64,000 nucleotides of DNA from a bacterium. Its GTDB lineage: Bacteria; SZUA-182; DTGQ01. A program made the translations under genes and the position numbers. Within the stretch, counting starts at the first letter, position 1. Every line of letters begins with the position of its first letter. Below the pieces are notes generated by a model. The model had not been told where the DNA came from, ran no database searches, and saw only the letters and a list, made by a program, of their open reading frames with translations. The stretch spans positions 24,015 to 88,014 of the forward strand of contig JBFLZW010000012.1 of the NCBI GenBank assembly GCA_040755755.1, in the 5' to 3' direction. This document shows, one piece after another, positions 50,840 through 59,950 of this stretch.

Positions 50840-51704
50840 GGCACGTGGCTGTTCCTACCGGTATCAGCATTGCCTGAAAGGGCACGAATACGCACTTTCC
50901 GGTATTTGCTTAGAGGTTTTGCCATCTCAAATTTCGGGTATTGTGGGTGTAAACGGGGCGGGAAAATCTACTCTGGCCAATCTATTGGCCGGATTATCGA
51001 AGCCTTCTGAGGGAACTATCCTGGCTGATGGAAAAAATATATACGCTTCCAAAACGGTCCTGGCAGCCTATCGAAAAGCTGTGGCTCTGGTCCCCCAGTT
51101 TCCTGAAGATCAGTTTTTTACCGGCTCTCTGTACCAGGAATTATCATTCGGCTTGGAAAGATGCGGAATTGACAGGGAAATAATACACCGGAAGATCGGA
51201 GATACAATCAGGGAACTGGGATTGAACCTGGATGAAGAAAGCCTTGTCCATCGATCTCCCTTTGAATTGGGAGGAGGAGAAAAACGACTGATAAGTCTGG
51301 CTGCGGCTTTGATAATGGAGCCGAAAATCCTCATTCTGGATGAGCCGACAGCCGGACTGGATATCATGGCAAGTCAGAGGATCTGGAATCTCATTCATGG
51401 GCTTCGGCAGCGATTCAAGCTCAGCATTATTGTCATCTCGCACGAGGTGGAAAAGTTAGCTCTCCTGGTAGATAGGCTGATTGTTGTGCATCAGGGAAAG
51501 ATCGCTTGTCAGGGCACTCCCTATGAGGTTTTTGCCAAGCCGACGGATCTGTTGTCCTTTGGCCTGGAATTGCCTCAGATAACGGTTTTGGGTTATAACC
51601 TGGAACTGCTGGGAATCAAACCTGATCATCGGCCAATTTTCGAAGTTGACGAAGCTGCGGCCTTGATAAAAAAATGGTTCACAGGAACTATGAAAGCTCA
51701 TTGA
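50829..51704 (+). CDS. ecfA2: ECF-type ABC transporter ATPase, second copy
   Basis: Partner ATPase of the ECF module. 291 residues with Walker A GVNGAGKST, ECF Q-loop FPEDQFFTGSLYQELSFGLE, Walker B LILDEPTAGLD and switch His in VISHEVE. The signature is ELGGGEKRL (LGGGE at residues 147-151), a departure from LSGGQ. Together with ecfA1 it sits directly downstream of rplQ, the position of ecfA-ecfA'-ecfT in Firmicutes, but ecfT is absent. The stop TGA is part of the -35 box of the next promoter. Confidence 0.88.
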   Translation: MKVEARGCSYRYQHCLKGHEYALSGICLEVLPSQISGIVGVNGAGKSTLANLLAGLSKPSEGTILADGKNIYASKTVLAAYRKAVALVPQFPEDQFFTGSLYQELSFGLERCGIDREIIHRKIGDTIRELGLNLDEESLVHRSPFELGGGEKRLISLAAALIMEPKILILDEPTAGLDIMASQRIWNLIHGLRQRFKLSIIVISHEVEKLALLVDRLIVVHQGKIACQGTPYEVFAKPTDLLSFGLELPQITVLGYNLELLGIKPDHRPIFEVDEAAALIKKWFTGTMKAH

Positions 51705-51729
51705 CAAAAAATGAATAGTTCAATACAAT
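51701..51729 (+). promoter_or_regulatory. Sigma70-type promoter for the tol cluster
   Basis: TTGACA (51701-51706), 17-bp spacer, TACAAT (51724-51729). The ecfA2 stop codon (51702-51704) is inside the -35 box. The start near 51736 leaves about 77 nt of leader. Confidence 0.7.
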
Positions 51730-51812
51730 AATCAGATTATTTAAGAGATATCTCTGTAAGATGACTGGAACAAGCTGCGCTTGATGGAAAACCTGGTGCT
51801 TGAGAGTTAGCT

Positions 51813-52619
51813 TTGATTGTAAAACCAATGAGGGTTGCCTTTATTCTTTCCCTGTGCCTCCATGCGGCCTTGGCTGGAATGAGTTCACTTTTAAAACCGA
51901 AAGCGAAGATGCGACGTCCAACCTTCTACGCCGTAGCTCTCATTCAACAGAAAGCGCCGGCAGGAAGCAGGAAGGTGCACCCTGACGAGATAAAAGTGAA
52001 GAAAGTGTCACCGAAGAAAGAGCCCCAAAAGGTAGCTGCCAAGAAGCCTGAAACAATAAAGGTGCCCAAGGAAAAAGTGAAGACTGCTGCTCCGCTCAAG
52101 AAAGAAAAGGTGAAAGCTCAAGACCCTGCCCTCGACTACAAAGAGGTGCAGAAAGCTATTGCTCAGTTGAATCAGGAAGAAGACCAAAAAAAGGCAGCGG
52201 AGTCGGTGCGGGCATCGGTGGACGAGATCAAGAAAAAGCTGCTTCAGCAGAAGGCCACTGAGCTTGAGCAGGAATCTGCGGAAGAAGAACTGATTGATGA
52301 GCGGATCAGCTTCCTGTCCCAGGGATTTGCGAGCAGCCGGGAAAGCGAGTTATATCGGGCGCAAGTTTGGTCATTAATCAAGTCGCACTGGTCTATTTCC
52401 GATATCGCTTTCGACCGTGAGAAAGAAATGGAAGTCCGGATTGTGGTGCACCTTGCAAAAGATGGCTCCATTCTGGAGATGGAATTTGTGAAAAGCTCCG
52501 GAAATTCGGCATTCGACAATTCTGCCTGGCTGGCAATCAAGCGAGTCGGGCACTTTCCTCCCTTCCCTTCAGAAATGGATGTTGAGTCGGAGGAGTTTGA
52601 AGTTTCATTCGTTCCCTGA
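51813..52619 (+). CDS. TolA/TonB-like energy-transducing protein
   Basis: 268 residues: a short N-terminus, one membrane span (about residues 8-25) with the SxxxH motif SLCLH used by TonB/TolA to contact ExbB/TolQ. A Lys/Pro/Ala-rich periplasmic stretch follows (about 40-160, partly helical), then a C-terminal TonB/TolA-type domain (VRIVVHLAKDGSILEMEFVK, SAWLAIKRVGHFPPFP). Position before tolB-pal-cpoB argues for a TolA role. TTG 51813 has GAGAG upstream; ATG 51828 is an alternative start. tolQ and tolR are not next to it. Confidence 0.8.
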   Translation: MIVKPMRVAFILSLCLHAALAGMSSLLKPKAKMRRPTFYAVALIQQKAPAGSRKVHPDEIKVKKVSPKKEPQKVAAKKPETIKVPKEKVKTAAPLKKEKVKAQDPALDYKEVQKAIAQLNQEEDQKKAAESVRASVDEIKKKLLQQKATELEQESAEEELIDERISFLSQGFASSRESELYRAQVWSLIKSHWSISDIAFDREKEMEVRIVVHLAKDGSILEMEFVKSSGNSAFDNSAWLAIKRVGHFPPFPSEMDVESEEFEVSFVP

Positions 52620-52644
52620 GAAACTGATTGACGCAGGAAGAGGA

Positions 52645-53997
52645 ATGTTTTATAGTTTGCAGAATCTCTGGATAAAGAAAGCTTTTGGGCTTCTCATCGT
52701 GGTTTGTGCCTTCCTTTTACTGATGTATCCGGGATATGGCCAGGGGAAGGTTTACCTGGATACTATTACGAATCCGGAACTTGCTCCTTTTCCCATTGCA
52801 GTGGCTGATTTTGCTTCTCCCCAAAAGATAGACGGTGAACGGGAGATTGCCCAGAGTATCCAGCGGGTGGTGATGAATGATCTTACGCTGTCTGGATTTT
52901 TTCGGGTCACCGCGCCAAAAGATTTTCCAGCCCAGGCTCAGGTAACCAGGAGTTTTTTGGAACGCTCCGAGTTTGATGTCTGGGACGGGAGCGGAGTGGA
53001 TGCCCTGGTTACCGGCAGTTTCCGGGTATCAGGAAACTCTTTGATGGGGAGTTTTCGGCTCTATGATCTGGTGGAAAAAAAATTCATCAAGGGTACCCGC
53101 TATGAGGGAAAGATATCTGAATGGCGTCGTATTGCCCATCGAATCGCCAACGAGATTGTCTTTCAGATTACCGGAGAAAAGGGCATATTTGATACCCGAA
53201 TTGCTTTTGTTTCAAAAAAGACGGGAAATAAGAAAATTTATTTGATAGATTTCGATGGGGAAAACCTCCAACAGGTTACCCGCAATAAGTCAATTAATAT
53301 CTTACCCCGGTGGACACCGGATGGCAAGAGATTACTCTATACTTCCTTTATCAAGAGGAATCCTGATCTTTATGCCATTGATCTTGCCTCAGGGAGAGAT
53401 TATCGAATTTCCTATCGGAATGGAATAAACGCCTGCCCAACCTGGTTTTATGACTCCGATGGTGAGAAGATGATACTCATGTTGAAGCAGAATGACCGAT
53501 CACATCTTTTCCTGACCAAGGTTGGAGAGAAAAGTGCCATTCCCCTGACATCGGGGTCAGCTAATCATGCTTCGCCTTCATGGTCACCTGACGGAAGCCA
53601 GGTGGCCTACGTGTCTGACCAGACGGGGGGGCCGCAGGTTTATATCATGACTATCAAGGGAAAAACTACCAGGAGATTGTCTTACCAGGGGAGATATAAT
53701 GTCTCTCCTGCCTGGTCTCCAAAAGGAGACTGGATTGCTTATTGTAGTCGTCACAATGGATCTTTTAAGATCTTTCTGGCTACGCCTGACGGAGAACAGG
53801 TCCGACAATTAACCCAGGGACCGGGTAGTTACGAGGATCCTGCCTGGTCTCCGGACGGGCGGTATCTTGCCTTCAGCTCTACAAAGGAGGGAGGGGCGGC
53901 TATCTATGTCATGAGTATTAATGGTACCTATCAGAGGAAATTGACAGTTTTTCGGGGGGAGTCAACCAACCCCGCATGGTCACCACATTTGGAATAA
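52645..53997 (+). CDS. tolB: Tol-Pal system beta-propeller protein TolB
   Basis: 450-residue periplasmic protein. Signal peptide about residues 1-34 (ends near GYGQ). N-terminal alpha/beta domain (FPIAVADFASP), then a beta propeller with repeated W-S-P-D-G blades: SWSPDGSQVAYVSDQ, AWSPKGDWIAYCSR, AWSPDGRYLAFSST. Interacts with Pal and TolA to constrict the outer membrane at division. ATG 52645 with GAAGAGGA just upstream; an earlier in-frame start at 52579 would overlap the preceding gene and bury the signal peptide. Confidence 0.94.
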   Translation: MFYSLQNLWIKKAFGLLIVVCAFLLLMYPGYGQGKVYLDTITNPELAPFPIAVADFASPQKIDGEREIAQSIQRVVMNDLTLSGFFRVTAPKDFPAQAQVTRSFLERSEFDVWDGSGVDALVTGSFRVSGNSLMGSFRLYDLVEKKFIKGTRYEGKISEWRRIAHRIANEIVFQITGEKGIFDTRIAFVSKKTGNKKIYLIDFDGENLQQVTRNKSINILPRWTPDGKRLLYTSFIKRNPDLYAIDLASGRDYRISYRNGINACPTWFYDSDGEKMILMLKQNDRSHLFLTKVGEKSAIPLTSGSANHASPSWSPDGSQVAYVSDQTGGPQVYIMTIKGKTTRRLSYQGRYNVSPAWSPKGDWIAYCSRHNGSFKIFLATPDGEQVRQLTQGPGSYEDPAWSPDGRYLAFSSTKEGGAAIYVMSINGTYQRKLTVFRGESTNPAWSPHLE

Positions 53998-54090
53998 GTC
54001 AGGCTTAACTGAAGATAAGTAGAGTAGTGCCATATTTATATTTTAATCAGTTATTATAACATTTTTACCTTATGAGAAGGAGGTCTTTTT

Positions 54091-54702
54091 ATGCTAAGAG
54101 AGGATGCTTTTATTATGAAAACGGTGAGAGGGTACTTGAGTCTTTTGGTTGTAGTTTGCCTGTTCAGTCTGTGTGGAGCTTGTGCCAAGAAGATCAAGAC
54201 AGAAGCCCCCGTAGCTCCCGAAGCCGAAGAGGTAGCTAAACCAACTGAAGCTAAACCTGCCGAGGAACAGCCTGCACCAGCTCCGGAAGGAGAAATCAAA
54301 GAGGGTGAGCTCGAGAAGACTCTTACCAGGAGTGAGCAGCCAGGGATTGAAGGTGCAGTTTTGGAAAGCTCCGCACTCAAAGATGTCAACTTCGATTTTG
54401 ACCGCTCTGAGCTTACCGACACTGCCCGTGAGATTTTGAATGCCAATGCCGAGCTGTTGAAAAAATCTCCCGAGGCAAAAATTCAGGTCGAGGGACATTG
54501 TGATGAGCGGGGCTCCACAAGCTACAATCTGGCTCTCGGTGAAAGAAGGGCTGCCAGTGTAAAGGATTATCTGGTTTCCTTGGGAATATCCGCCGATAAA
54601 ATCTCCACGATCAGCTACGGAGAAGAAAGGCCGCTCGATCCAGGGCAAAATGAGGAGGCCTGGGCAAAAAACCGTCGTGCTCATATCGTCATCCTTCCCT
54701 AA
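54091..54702 (+). CDS. pal: Peptidoglycan-associated lipoprotein Pal
   Basis: 203 residues. N-terminal lipoprotein signal with Cys at LCGAC, then a Pro/Glu/Ala-rich linker and an OmpA-like C-terminal domain: VNFDFDRSELTDTAREIL, VEGHCDERGSTSYNLALGER, RAASVKDYL. These residues bind meso-DAP in peptidoglycan. Strong AAGGAGG eight bases before ATG 54091; a second in-frame ATG at 54115 would give a shorter signal. The lipobox is imperfect. Confidence 0.93.
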   Translation: MLREDAFIMKTVRGYLSLLVVVCLFSLCGACAKKIKTEAPVAPEAEEVAKPTEAKPAEEQPAPAPEGEIKEGELEKTLTRSEQPGIEGAVLESSALKDVNFDFDRSELTDTAREILNANAELLKKSPEAKIQVEGHCDERGSTSYNLALGERRAASVKDYLVSLGISADKISTISYGEERPLDPGQNEEAWAKNRRAHIVILP

Positions 54703-54749
54703 GTTAGGGTGAATCCTGCACGATTAGGACCAAAAGGGAAGAATTTATT

Positions 54750-55691
54750 ATGATATCGTGGGACAGAAAAAGTTTCATAGTGTTCTGGTTCGGCTTAGGA
54801 TTGTGGGGCTTATTTTTCGTGAATGGCTGCGCTACCCAGCAGGAGGTTCTGGACTTAAAACCCCATGTTAATAAGGCGATCCTTCAGGTCAGTGAGCTGT
54901 CCAATCAGGTTTATGATCTTGAGAATCGCTTGAAGCAGTTGGAGAACAGGGAAGGTCAGATTCCAGACCATGTCAGACGGTTAGCGGATTTGGAAGCCAG
55001 GCTCAACAATCTGCAAGAGGAGGCTCGCTCCCATATTACGGCTGAACAGGAAGATATGAACCTGTGGAAAAAGTTTGATCAGAGATTTCAATATCTGTCC
55101 CAGGAAATCGAGAGTGAGAGAAGGAAATTTATTCAATTTCAGGAAGAGACCAGGAAAAAATTCGAGGAATTATCTCCTCGATCAGCGTTGACCCCTCCGG
55201 GAGAGGAACTGGAAAAGACGAATACTTCCGAACCAGTTCCTCTCCCGGATTCATCCGGTAACCCTCCTGCTGTCTCTTCTCCGGAACAACCTGAAAAAAC
55301 TGACGAAAAAGGTACCTACGAGGAAGCTCATCAGGCTTTTGTCCAGCAGGATTGGCCGGCAGCCCAAAGCAAGTTCCTGGCATTTTTGGATCATTTTCCC
55401 AAGAGCAAGCTGGCGGATAACGCTCAATTCTGGATTGCGGAATCTTTCTTTAACCAGAAAAACTATGAGAAAGCGATCCTGGAATACGAGAAGGTAATTC
55501 AGAATTACCCCAAGGGAGACAAACTGACAGCAGCATTGTTGAAGCAGGCTCTCTCTTTTCATGCTATCGGCAGGATAAAGGAGGCTAAGATCCTTCTTAA
55601 GCAGGTAATCAAGAAAGCACCTGATTCCGAACAGGCCAGGATAGCTGAAAAGAAATTGAAATCCATAGATAAGGAAGAAGGAAGCCAATGA
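54750..55691 (+). CDS. cpoB: Cell division coordinator CpoB/YbgF-like lipoprotein
   Basis: 313 residues. A signal ending in VNGC suggests a lipoprotein here, whereas E. coli CpoB is soluble. Residues of about 45-135 form a coiled coil (VYDLENRLKQLENREGQ). A Pro/Ser linker follows, then three TPR-like repeats (AFVQQDWPAAQSKFLAFLDH, NYEKAILEYEKVIQNYPKGD, GRIKEAKILLKQVIKKAPDS). In E. coli it links Tol to peptidoglycan synthesis at septation. Confidence 0.88.
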   Translation: MISWDRKSFIVFWFGLGLWGLFFVNGCATQQEVLDLKPHVNKAILQVSELSNQVYDLENRLKQLENREGQIPDHVRRLADLEARLNNLQEEARSHITAEQEDMNLWKKFDQRFQYLSQEIESERRKFIQFQEETRKKFEELSPRSALTPPGEELEKTNTSEPVPLPDSSGNPPAVSSPEQPEKTDEKGTYEEAHQAFVQQDWPAAQSKFLAFLDHFPKSKLADNAQFWIAESFFNQKNYEKAILEYEKVIQNYPKGDKLTAALLKQALSFHAIGRIKEAKILLKQVIKKAPDSEQARIAEKKLKSIDKEEGSQ

Positions 55692-55881
55692 TAAGAGCTT
55701 GATTGAATAGGACTTTCGATGTTTCCCTGAAAATCGTTATTCTTACCCTTTTCCTGGTTTATTCCTTCCCCAAATTTCTCCCCTCAGAAAAATCATAAGG
55801 GAATAGCGAAAATAACGTCTATAAAAACATTTATAATGACTTTATTTTTCATTCCATCATTATAAGGAGGGGGAACTCAAG

Positions 55882-56154
55882 ATGGAAGGTCAGGTCAGTA
55901 CGGAAAACAGCGACTCCACGAGTGGAAAAATCAGTGAGATATTAGAAGCCATCTGTGGATTGAACTGTGGGGATTGTCAATTTTACAAAGATAAATGCCT
56001 TGGTTGTCCAAAGCAAAAGGGAATCATGTTTTGGGGCAGATGTCCGATTTTTCGCTGTTGTGTTTATGAAAAAGGATTAGAATCCTGCGCTGTTTGCAGT
56101 CAGTTTTTATGTCAGAAATTCCTGGATCAAATCACGACCAGTATTGGGTTATAA
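55882..56154 (+). CDS. Small Cys-rich DUF3795-like protein
   Basis: 90 residues with ten or more Cys: AICGLNCGDCQFYKDKCLGC then RCPIFRCCVYEKGLESCAVC. The order CGLxCxxCxFYxxxCxGC matches DUF3795, a family of unknown function that probably binds zinc or an Fe-S cluster. Preceded by AAGGAGGGGGA, one of the best Shine-Dalgarno sequences here, and followed by a terminator, so it is likely a monocistronic and well-translated gene. Confidence 0.75.
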   Translation: MEGQVSTENSDSTSGKISEILEAICGLNCGDCQFYKDKCLGCPKQKGIMFWGRCPIFRCCVYEKGLESCAVCSQFLCQKFLDQITTSIGL

Positions 56155-56197
56155 GTTTTAATCAAGGGCTTTGGAAAACAGCTCATCAGTTAATGGT

Positions 56198-56228
56198 GCG
56201 GGCTTACCTTCACCATCCCGCTTTTTTT
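56198..56228 (+). terminator. Intrinsic terminator after the DUF3795 gene
   Basis: GCGGG (56198-56202) pairs with CCCGC (56217-56221), followed by seven T. A competing stem, ATGGTG (56193-56198) with CACCAT (56211-56216), overlaps it. The upstream 190-bp gap (55692-55881) shows nothing else clear. Confidence 0.55.
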
Positions 56229-56430
56229 CTTTTCACTATTATCACACCTTTTTCACCGAATCGGAAAAGATAAAAACCAATTTTTAGTGGCCTGAATCTT
56301 TTTCGTGATCACCTTGGTAAAAATCTACCGAAATTTTAATATTGAACCTGATTATGCAATAAAACCTGTTTTGGTGATTTCGATTCAAGGTATTTACTAC
56401 AGAAGTATCTGAGGTTGGGGAGGCTTGTCT

Positions 56431-56889
56431 ATGAATGAAATCGAGGTAGAAGGCAAAGGCGGGAAGTTCGAAGTTAGCTGCTCATATATGGAAAGAGTTT
56501 TCTATGATTTATTTTATCCTCAAAAACCTTTGTTCTTTCCCCGGAAGAGAGGATGGTATCCTTTTACCAATGTCTATGAATTGAGCTCTGAGGTCATTAT
56601 CGAAGTGGAATTGGCAGGACTCAGCCAACGTGACATTCAGATCGGGTACAAAGATGATTGCCTTGTGGTCTGGGGGCAGCGGAAGGAGAGAATGAAAGGG
56701 GAAAATGTCCTTTATCATCAGTTGGAAGTTGAATATGGCGTTTTTGAGCGGGTTATTCATATTCCCTTTAAGATTGACAGGGATGGAATACGGGGTTACT
56801 ACGAAGACGGTTTTTTAACCATACGACTGCCAAAAGAATGTAGCAGAAAGCTGCACGAGAGTACGACTACTATAAGGGTTGGGGAGTAG
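56431..56889 (+). CDS. Small heat shock protein, Hsp20/alpha-crystallin family
   Basis: ATP-independent holdase chaperone. 152 residues with an alpha-crystallin domain from about 45-140: FTNVYELSSEVIIEVELAGL, VVWGQRKERMKGENVLYHQL, YGVFERVIHIPFKID, YYEDGFLTIRLPKE. ATG 56431 has GGGGAGG seven bases upstream. The 200 bp before it show no CIRCE and no convincing sigma32 promoter. Next to lon, which suggests a proteostasis pair. Confidence 0.92.
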   Translation: MNEIEVEGKGGKFEVSCSYMERVFYDLFYPQKPLFFPRKRGWYPFTNVYELSSEVIIEVELAGLSQRDIQIGYKDDCLVVWGQRKERMKGENVLYHQLEVEYGVFERVIHIPFKIDRDGIRGYYEDGFLTIRLPKECSRKLHESTTTIRVGE

Positions 56890-56972
56890 CGTTGAGTGAA
56901 AGGAAGGTGTATAATAGTAAAAGCATAAATAATATCAAAGACTAAGATATCAGTATCCGAGGAAATGGACTC

Positions 56973-59327
56973 ATGGAAATAAACGATATAGAAGATTATC
57001 ACTTTGGTAAGATTGGCAGGGTAATCCCGGTTCAGCCATTAAAAAATACTATTGTTTTGCCGTATACGGCTTCACCCCTGGTGATCGGCAAGAAGAAGTC
57101 TGTAGCCGCAGTGCAGTCAGCTATGGAAAGAGACCGGATTATCGGAACGTTTTTAATCAAAGCAGAATCCTCCAAGGGAGAGGAAGTCGGTTTTGATGAT
57201 GTCTATCATATAGGAACTGCCGTCGGCATTCTGAAACTGGTGAAAATGCCTGATTCAAGCCTCCGGCTTTTGGTTCAGGGGTTAAAAAAGATCCGACTGG
57301 GAGAGATTACTCAGACAGAGCCGTATTTGGTCGGCCAGATTGAAATCATCGAAGAAACCTACGTGAAGACCAATCGGACCGAGGCCCTGCTTCGGAACTT
57401 AAATGATAACTTTCAGCGGATCGTTGCCTTGAGCTCATATCTTCCTGATGAGCTGGGATCTGCGGTTTCCAATTTGGAAGACCCTTTCTCGATTGTTTAC
57501 ATGATCGCTTCCATTATCAACATCAAGGCCGAGGAGAGACAGCGGATACTGGAAACTGAGGGTCTGGAGTTGAAGCTCCAGCAACTATTGGCCTTATTGA
57601 ACAAGGAAATACAAATTCTGGAACTGGGAGGAAAAATCCAGTCCGAAGTGGCTGACGAGATTTCCAAAAGCCAACGGGAATACTTCCTGCGGGAGCAGAT
57701 GAAAGCCATTAAGAAAGAGCTTGGGGAAAGCAGTGCTCAGGAAGCGGAAGTCAAGGAATTGCGAGACCGGCTGGATGCTTTGGATCTTCCGGATGAAGTG
57801 CGGAGCGTAGCCGAAAAGGAATTAAGCCGGATGGAGACTATCCCCAGTGCAGCCCCGGAATATGTCGTGATTCGGACCTACCTTGACTGGTTGATGGACC
57901 TTCCCTGGCGGATATCGACCCAGGATAATTTGAATCTGGAAAGAGCCCGGCAAATTCTGGAGCATGACCATTATGATTTGAAGGAAGTCAAGGAACGGAT
58001 GGTTGAATACCTGGCTGTACGCAAGCTCAAGCAGGATATGAAAGGGCCGATCCTGTGCTTTGTCGGTCCGCCGGGAGTAGGAAAGACTTCTCTTGGTCAG
58101 TCAATTGCCAAGGCCATGGGCCGCAAATTCATCCGCATGTCGCTTGGCGGTATACGGGATGAAGCGGAGATCAGGGGACATCGGAGAACCTATATTGGAG
58201 CCATGCCGGGAAAAATCCTGCAGAGCATCAAGCGGGTTGGAACAAATAACCCGGTTTTTATGTTGGATGAAATCGACAAGGTAGGGGTGGATTTTCGGGG
58301 TGATCCCTCCTCAGCCCTGCTGGAGGTCCTCGATCCGGAGCAGAATGTAAGTTTCATGGACCACTATGTCGATCTTCCCTTTGATCTGTCCGGCGTGCTG
58401 TTTATCGCTACTGCCAATGTACTGCAAACTGTTCATCCGGCTTTACTGGACCGGATGGAGGTTCTGCGGCTGCCTGGCTATATCAATGAAGAAAAGATCA
58501 ATATTGCCAAAAATTATCTTATTCCCAAACAAATCGAGGCTCATGGTATCAAGGAGGAAAATATCTCGTTCGAGGATTCAGCCATTCAGGAAATCATTAC
58601 CAGCTATACCCAGGAGGCTGGAGTGAGGAATCTGGAGCGGCAGATTGCCAGGGTTTGCCGCAAGGTAGCCTACAAGATAGCTACACGGGAGAACGGATTT
58701 CAACAGGAATTCATTAACCAGGAAAAGGTCCGGGAATATCTGGGGTCACCGAGAATTTTCCCGGAGGCCGCCCGGCGGACTTCTACGCCGGGAGTAGCCA
58801 CTGGCCTGGCCTGGACCGAAAGCGGTGGAGATATTCTTTTTATCGAAGCCTTACGAATGCCCGGCAAGAAAGGATTGACTATTACCGGACAACTTGGCGA
58901 GGTCATGCAGGAGTCAGTCAAGACCGCATTATCGTATGTCCGATCCATTGCCAGCCGGTATGGAATCAAGGAGAACTTTTACGATCAGAGTGATCTGCAT
59001 ATCCATGTGCCAGCAGGTGCTATCCCGAAAGATGGACCTTCAGCCGGAACCGCCATCGCTACCGCTATTGCTTCTATCTTAAGCGGCCGCCCGGTGAAAA
59101 AAGAGGTGGCCATGACCGGAGAGGTCACTCTTGCCGGTCTGGTTCTGCCGGTTGGCGGCATTAAAGAGAAAGTCCTCGCTGCCAAGCGGGCAGGTATCAG
59201 GATGGTTGTTCTTCCTTTCCGGAACCGGGTCGATGTGGAGGAGATTTCTCCACAACTGATAGAAGGGATCGATTTTAAATACGTTGATCGAGTGGATGAA
59301 GTTCTGGACATCGCCCTGAGCGAGTGA
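56973..59327 (+). CDS. lon: ATP-dependent protease La (Lon)
   Basis: Cytosolic AAA+ serine protease. 784 residues: N-domain (VIPVQPLKNTIVLPYTASPL), coiled region, Walker A GPPGVGKTS, Walker B FMLDEIDKVG, and the LonC domain with catalytic Ser690 in PKDGPSAG and Lys733 in LPVGGIKEKV. Full length compared with E. coli (784). TATAAT at 56910-56915 lies upstream, but the -35 is poor. Confidence 0.97.
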   Translation: MEINDIEDYHFGKIGRVIPVQPLKNTIVLPYTASPLVIGKKKSVAAVQSAMERDRIIGTFLIKAESSKGEEVGFDDVYHIGTAVGILKLVKMPDSSLRLLVQGLKKIRLGEITQTEPYLVGQIEIIEETYVKTNRTEALLRNLNDNFQRIVALSSYLPDELGSAVSNLEDPFSIVYMIASIINIKAEERQRILETEGLELKLQQLLALLNKEIQILELGGKIQSEVADEISKSQREYFLREQMKAIKKELGESSAQEAEVKELRDRLDALDLPDEVRSVAEKELSRMETIPSAAPEYVVIRTYLDWLMDLPWRISTQDNLNLERARQILEHDHYDLKEVKERMVEYLAVRKLKQDMKGPILCFVGPPGVGKTSLGQSIAKAMGRKFIRMSLGGIRDEAEIRGHRRTYIGAMPGKILQSIKRVGTNNPVFMLDEIDKVGVDFRGDPSSALLEVLDPEQNVSFMDHYVDLPFDLSGVLFIATANVLQTVHPALLDRMEVLRLPGYINEEKINIAKNYLIPKQIEAHGIKEENISFEDSAIQEIITSYTQEAGVRNLERQIARVCRKVAYKIATRENGFQQEFINQEKVREYLGSPRIFPEAARRTSTPGVATGLAWTESGGDILFIEALRMPGKKGLTITGQLGEVMQESVKTALSYVRSIASRYGIKENFYDQSDLHIHVPAGAIPKDGPSAGTAIATAIASILSGRPVKKEVAMTGEVTLAGLVLPVGGIKEKVLAAKRAGIRMVVLPFRNRVDVEEISPQLIEGIDFKYVDRVDEVLDIALSE

Positions 59328-59359
59328 CGTAAGAGAACCACTCTCAAGCCGGAGGAGAT

Positions 59360-59950
59360 ATGCTCAAAGCAATCTCTCTTGCATTTGTCCCCATTTTTGT
59401 GGCTATGGACGCTGTGGGTGTATTGTCCGTGTTCATCGCCCTGACCCGAAGGCTGGCGAGAGCGGAGAGGCGTAAGATTATTCTTGAATCGATGATTACC
59501 TCTCTTGGGCTCTGCCTGGGGTTTATCTTTCTGGGAAAGGCGCTTTTCGCCTGGCTCGGCATCACCGGAGGGGATTTCATGGTGGCCGGTGGAATCATCC
59601 TTTTCATTCTGGCTATGGATGGCCTGATAACCCATGACAGGAGACGGGGAGTCCCGGTGGCAAAATATTCGGGCGTGGTTCCCATCGGCACACCTCTTAT
59701 TGCCGGCCCTGCGGTTTTGACTACCCTGCTGATTCTGATGGATACCTATAGATTATCGGTAGTGATCAGTGCCGTAGCCCTCAATATCGCTTTAGTAGGC
59801 GTAGTCCTTGCCCTCTCGGACGTGATTCTATCGGTGATCGGCGAGGCAGGAGCTGAAGTTCTCTCCAGGATTGTCAATCTGTTCCTGGCAGCCATGGCCG
59901 TGATGATGATCAGGAAGGGTGTCAGGGAGCTTATTCTGCTTTCACGGTAG
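59360..59950 (+). CDS. MarC family integral membrane protein
   Basis: 196 residues with six hydrophobic segments. SLAFVPIFVAMDAVGVLSVF, then the second-half IPLIAGPA-type motif seen here as GTPLIAGPAVLTTLLILMD. This matches the MarC/UPF0056 family, whose function is unresolved despite the historical link to multiple antibiotic resistance. Preceded by GGAGGA, 33 bp after lon. Confidence 0.88.
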   Translation: MLKAISLAFVPIFVAMDAVGVLSVFIALTRRLARAERRKIILESMITSLGLCLGFIFLGKALFAWLGITGGDFMVAGGIILFILAMDGLITHDRRRGVPVAKYSGVVPIGTPLIAGPAVLTTLLILMDTYRLSVVISAVALNIALVGVVLALSDVILSVIGEAGAEVLSRIVNLFLAAMAVMMIRKGVRELILLSR

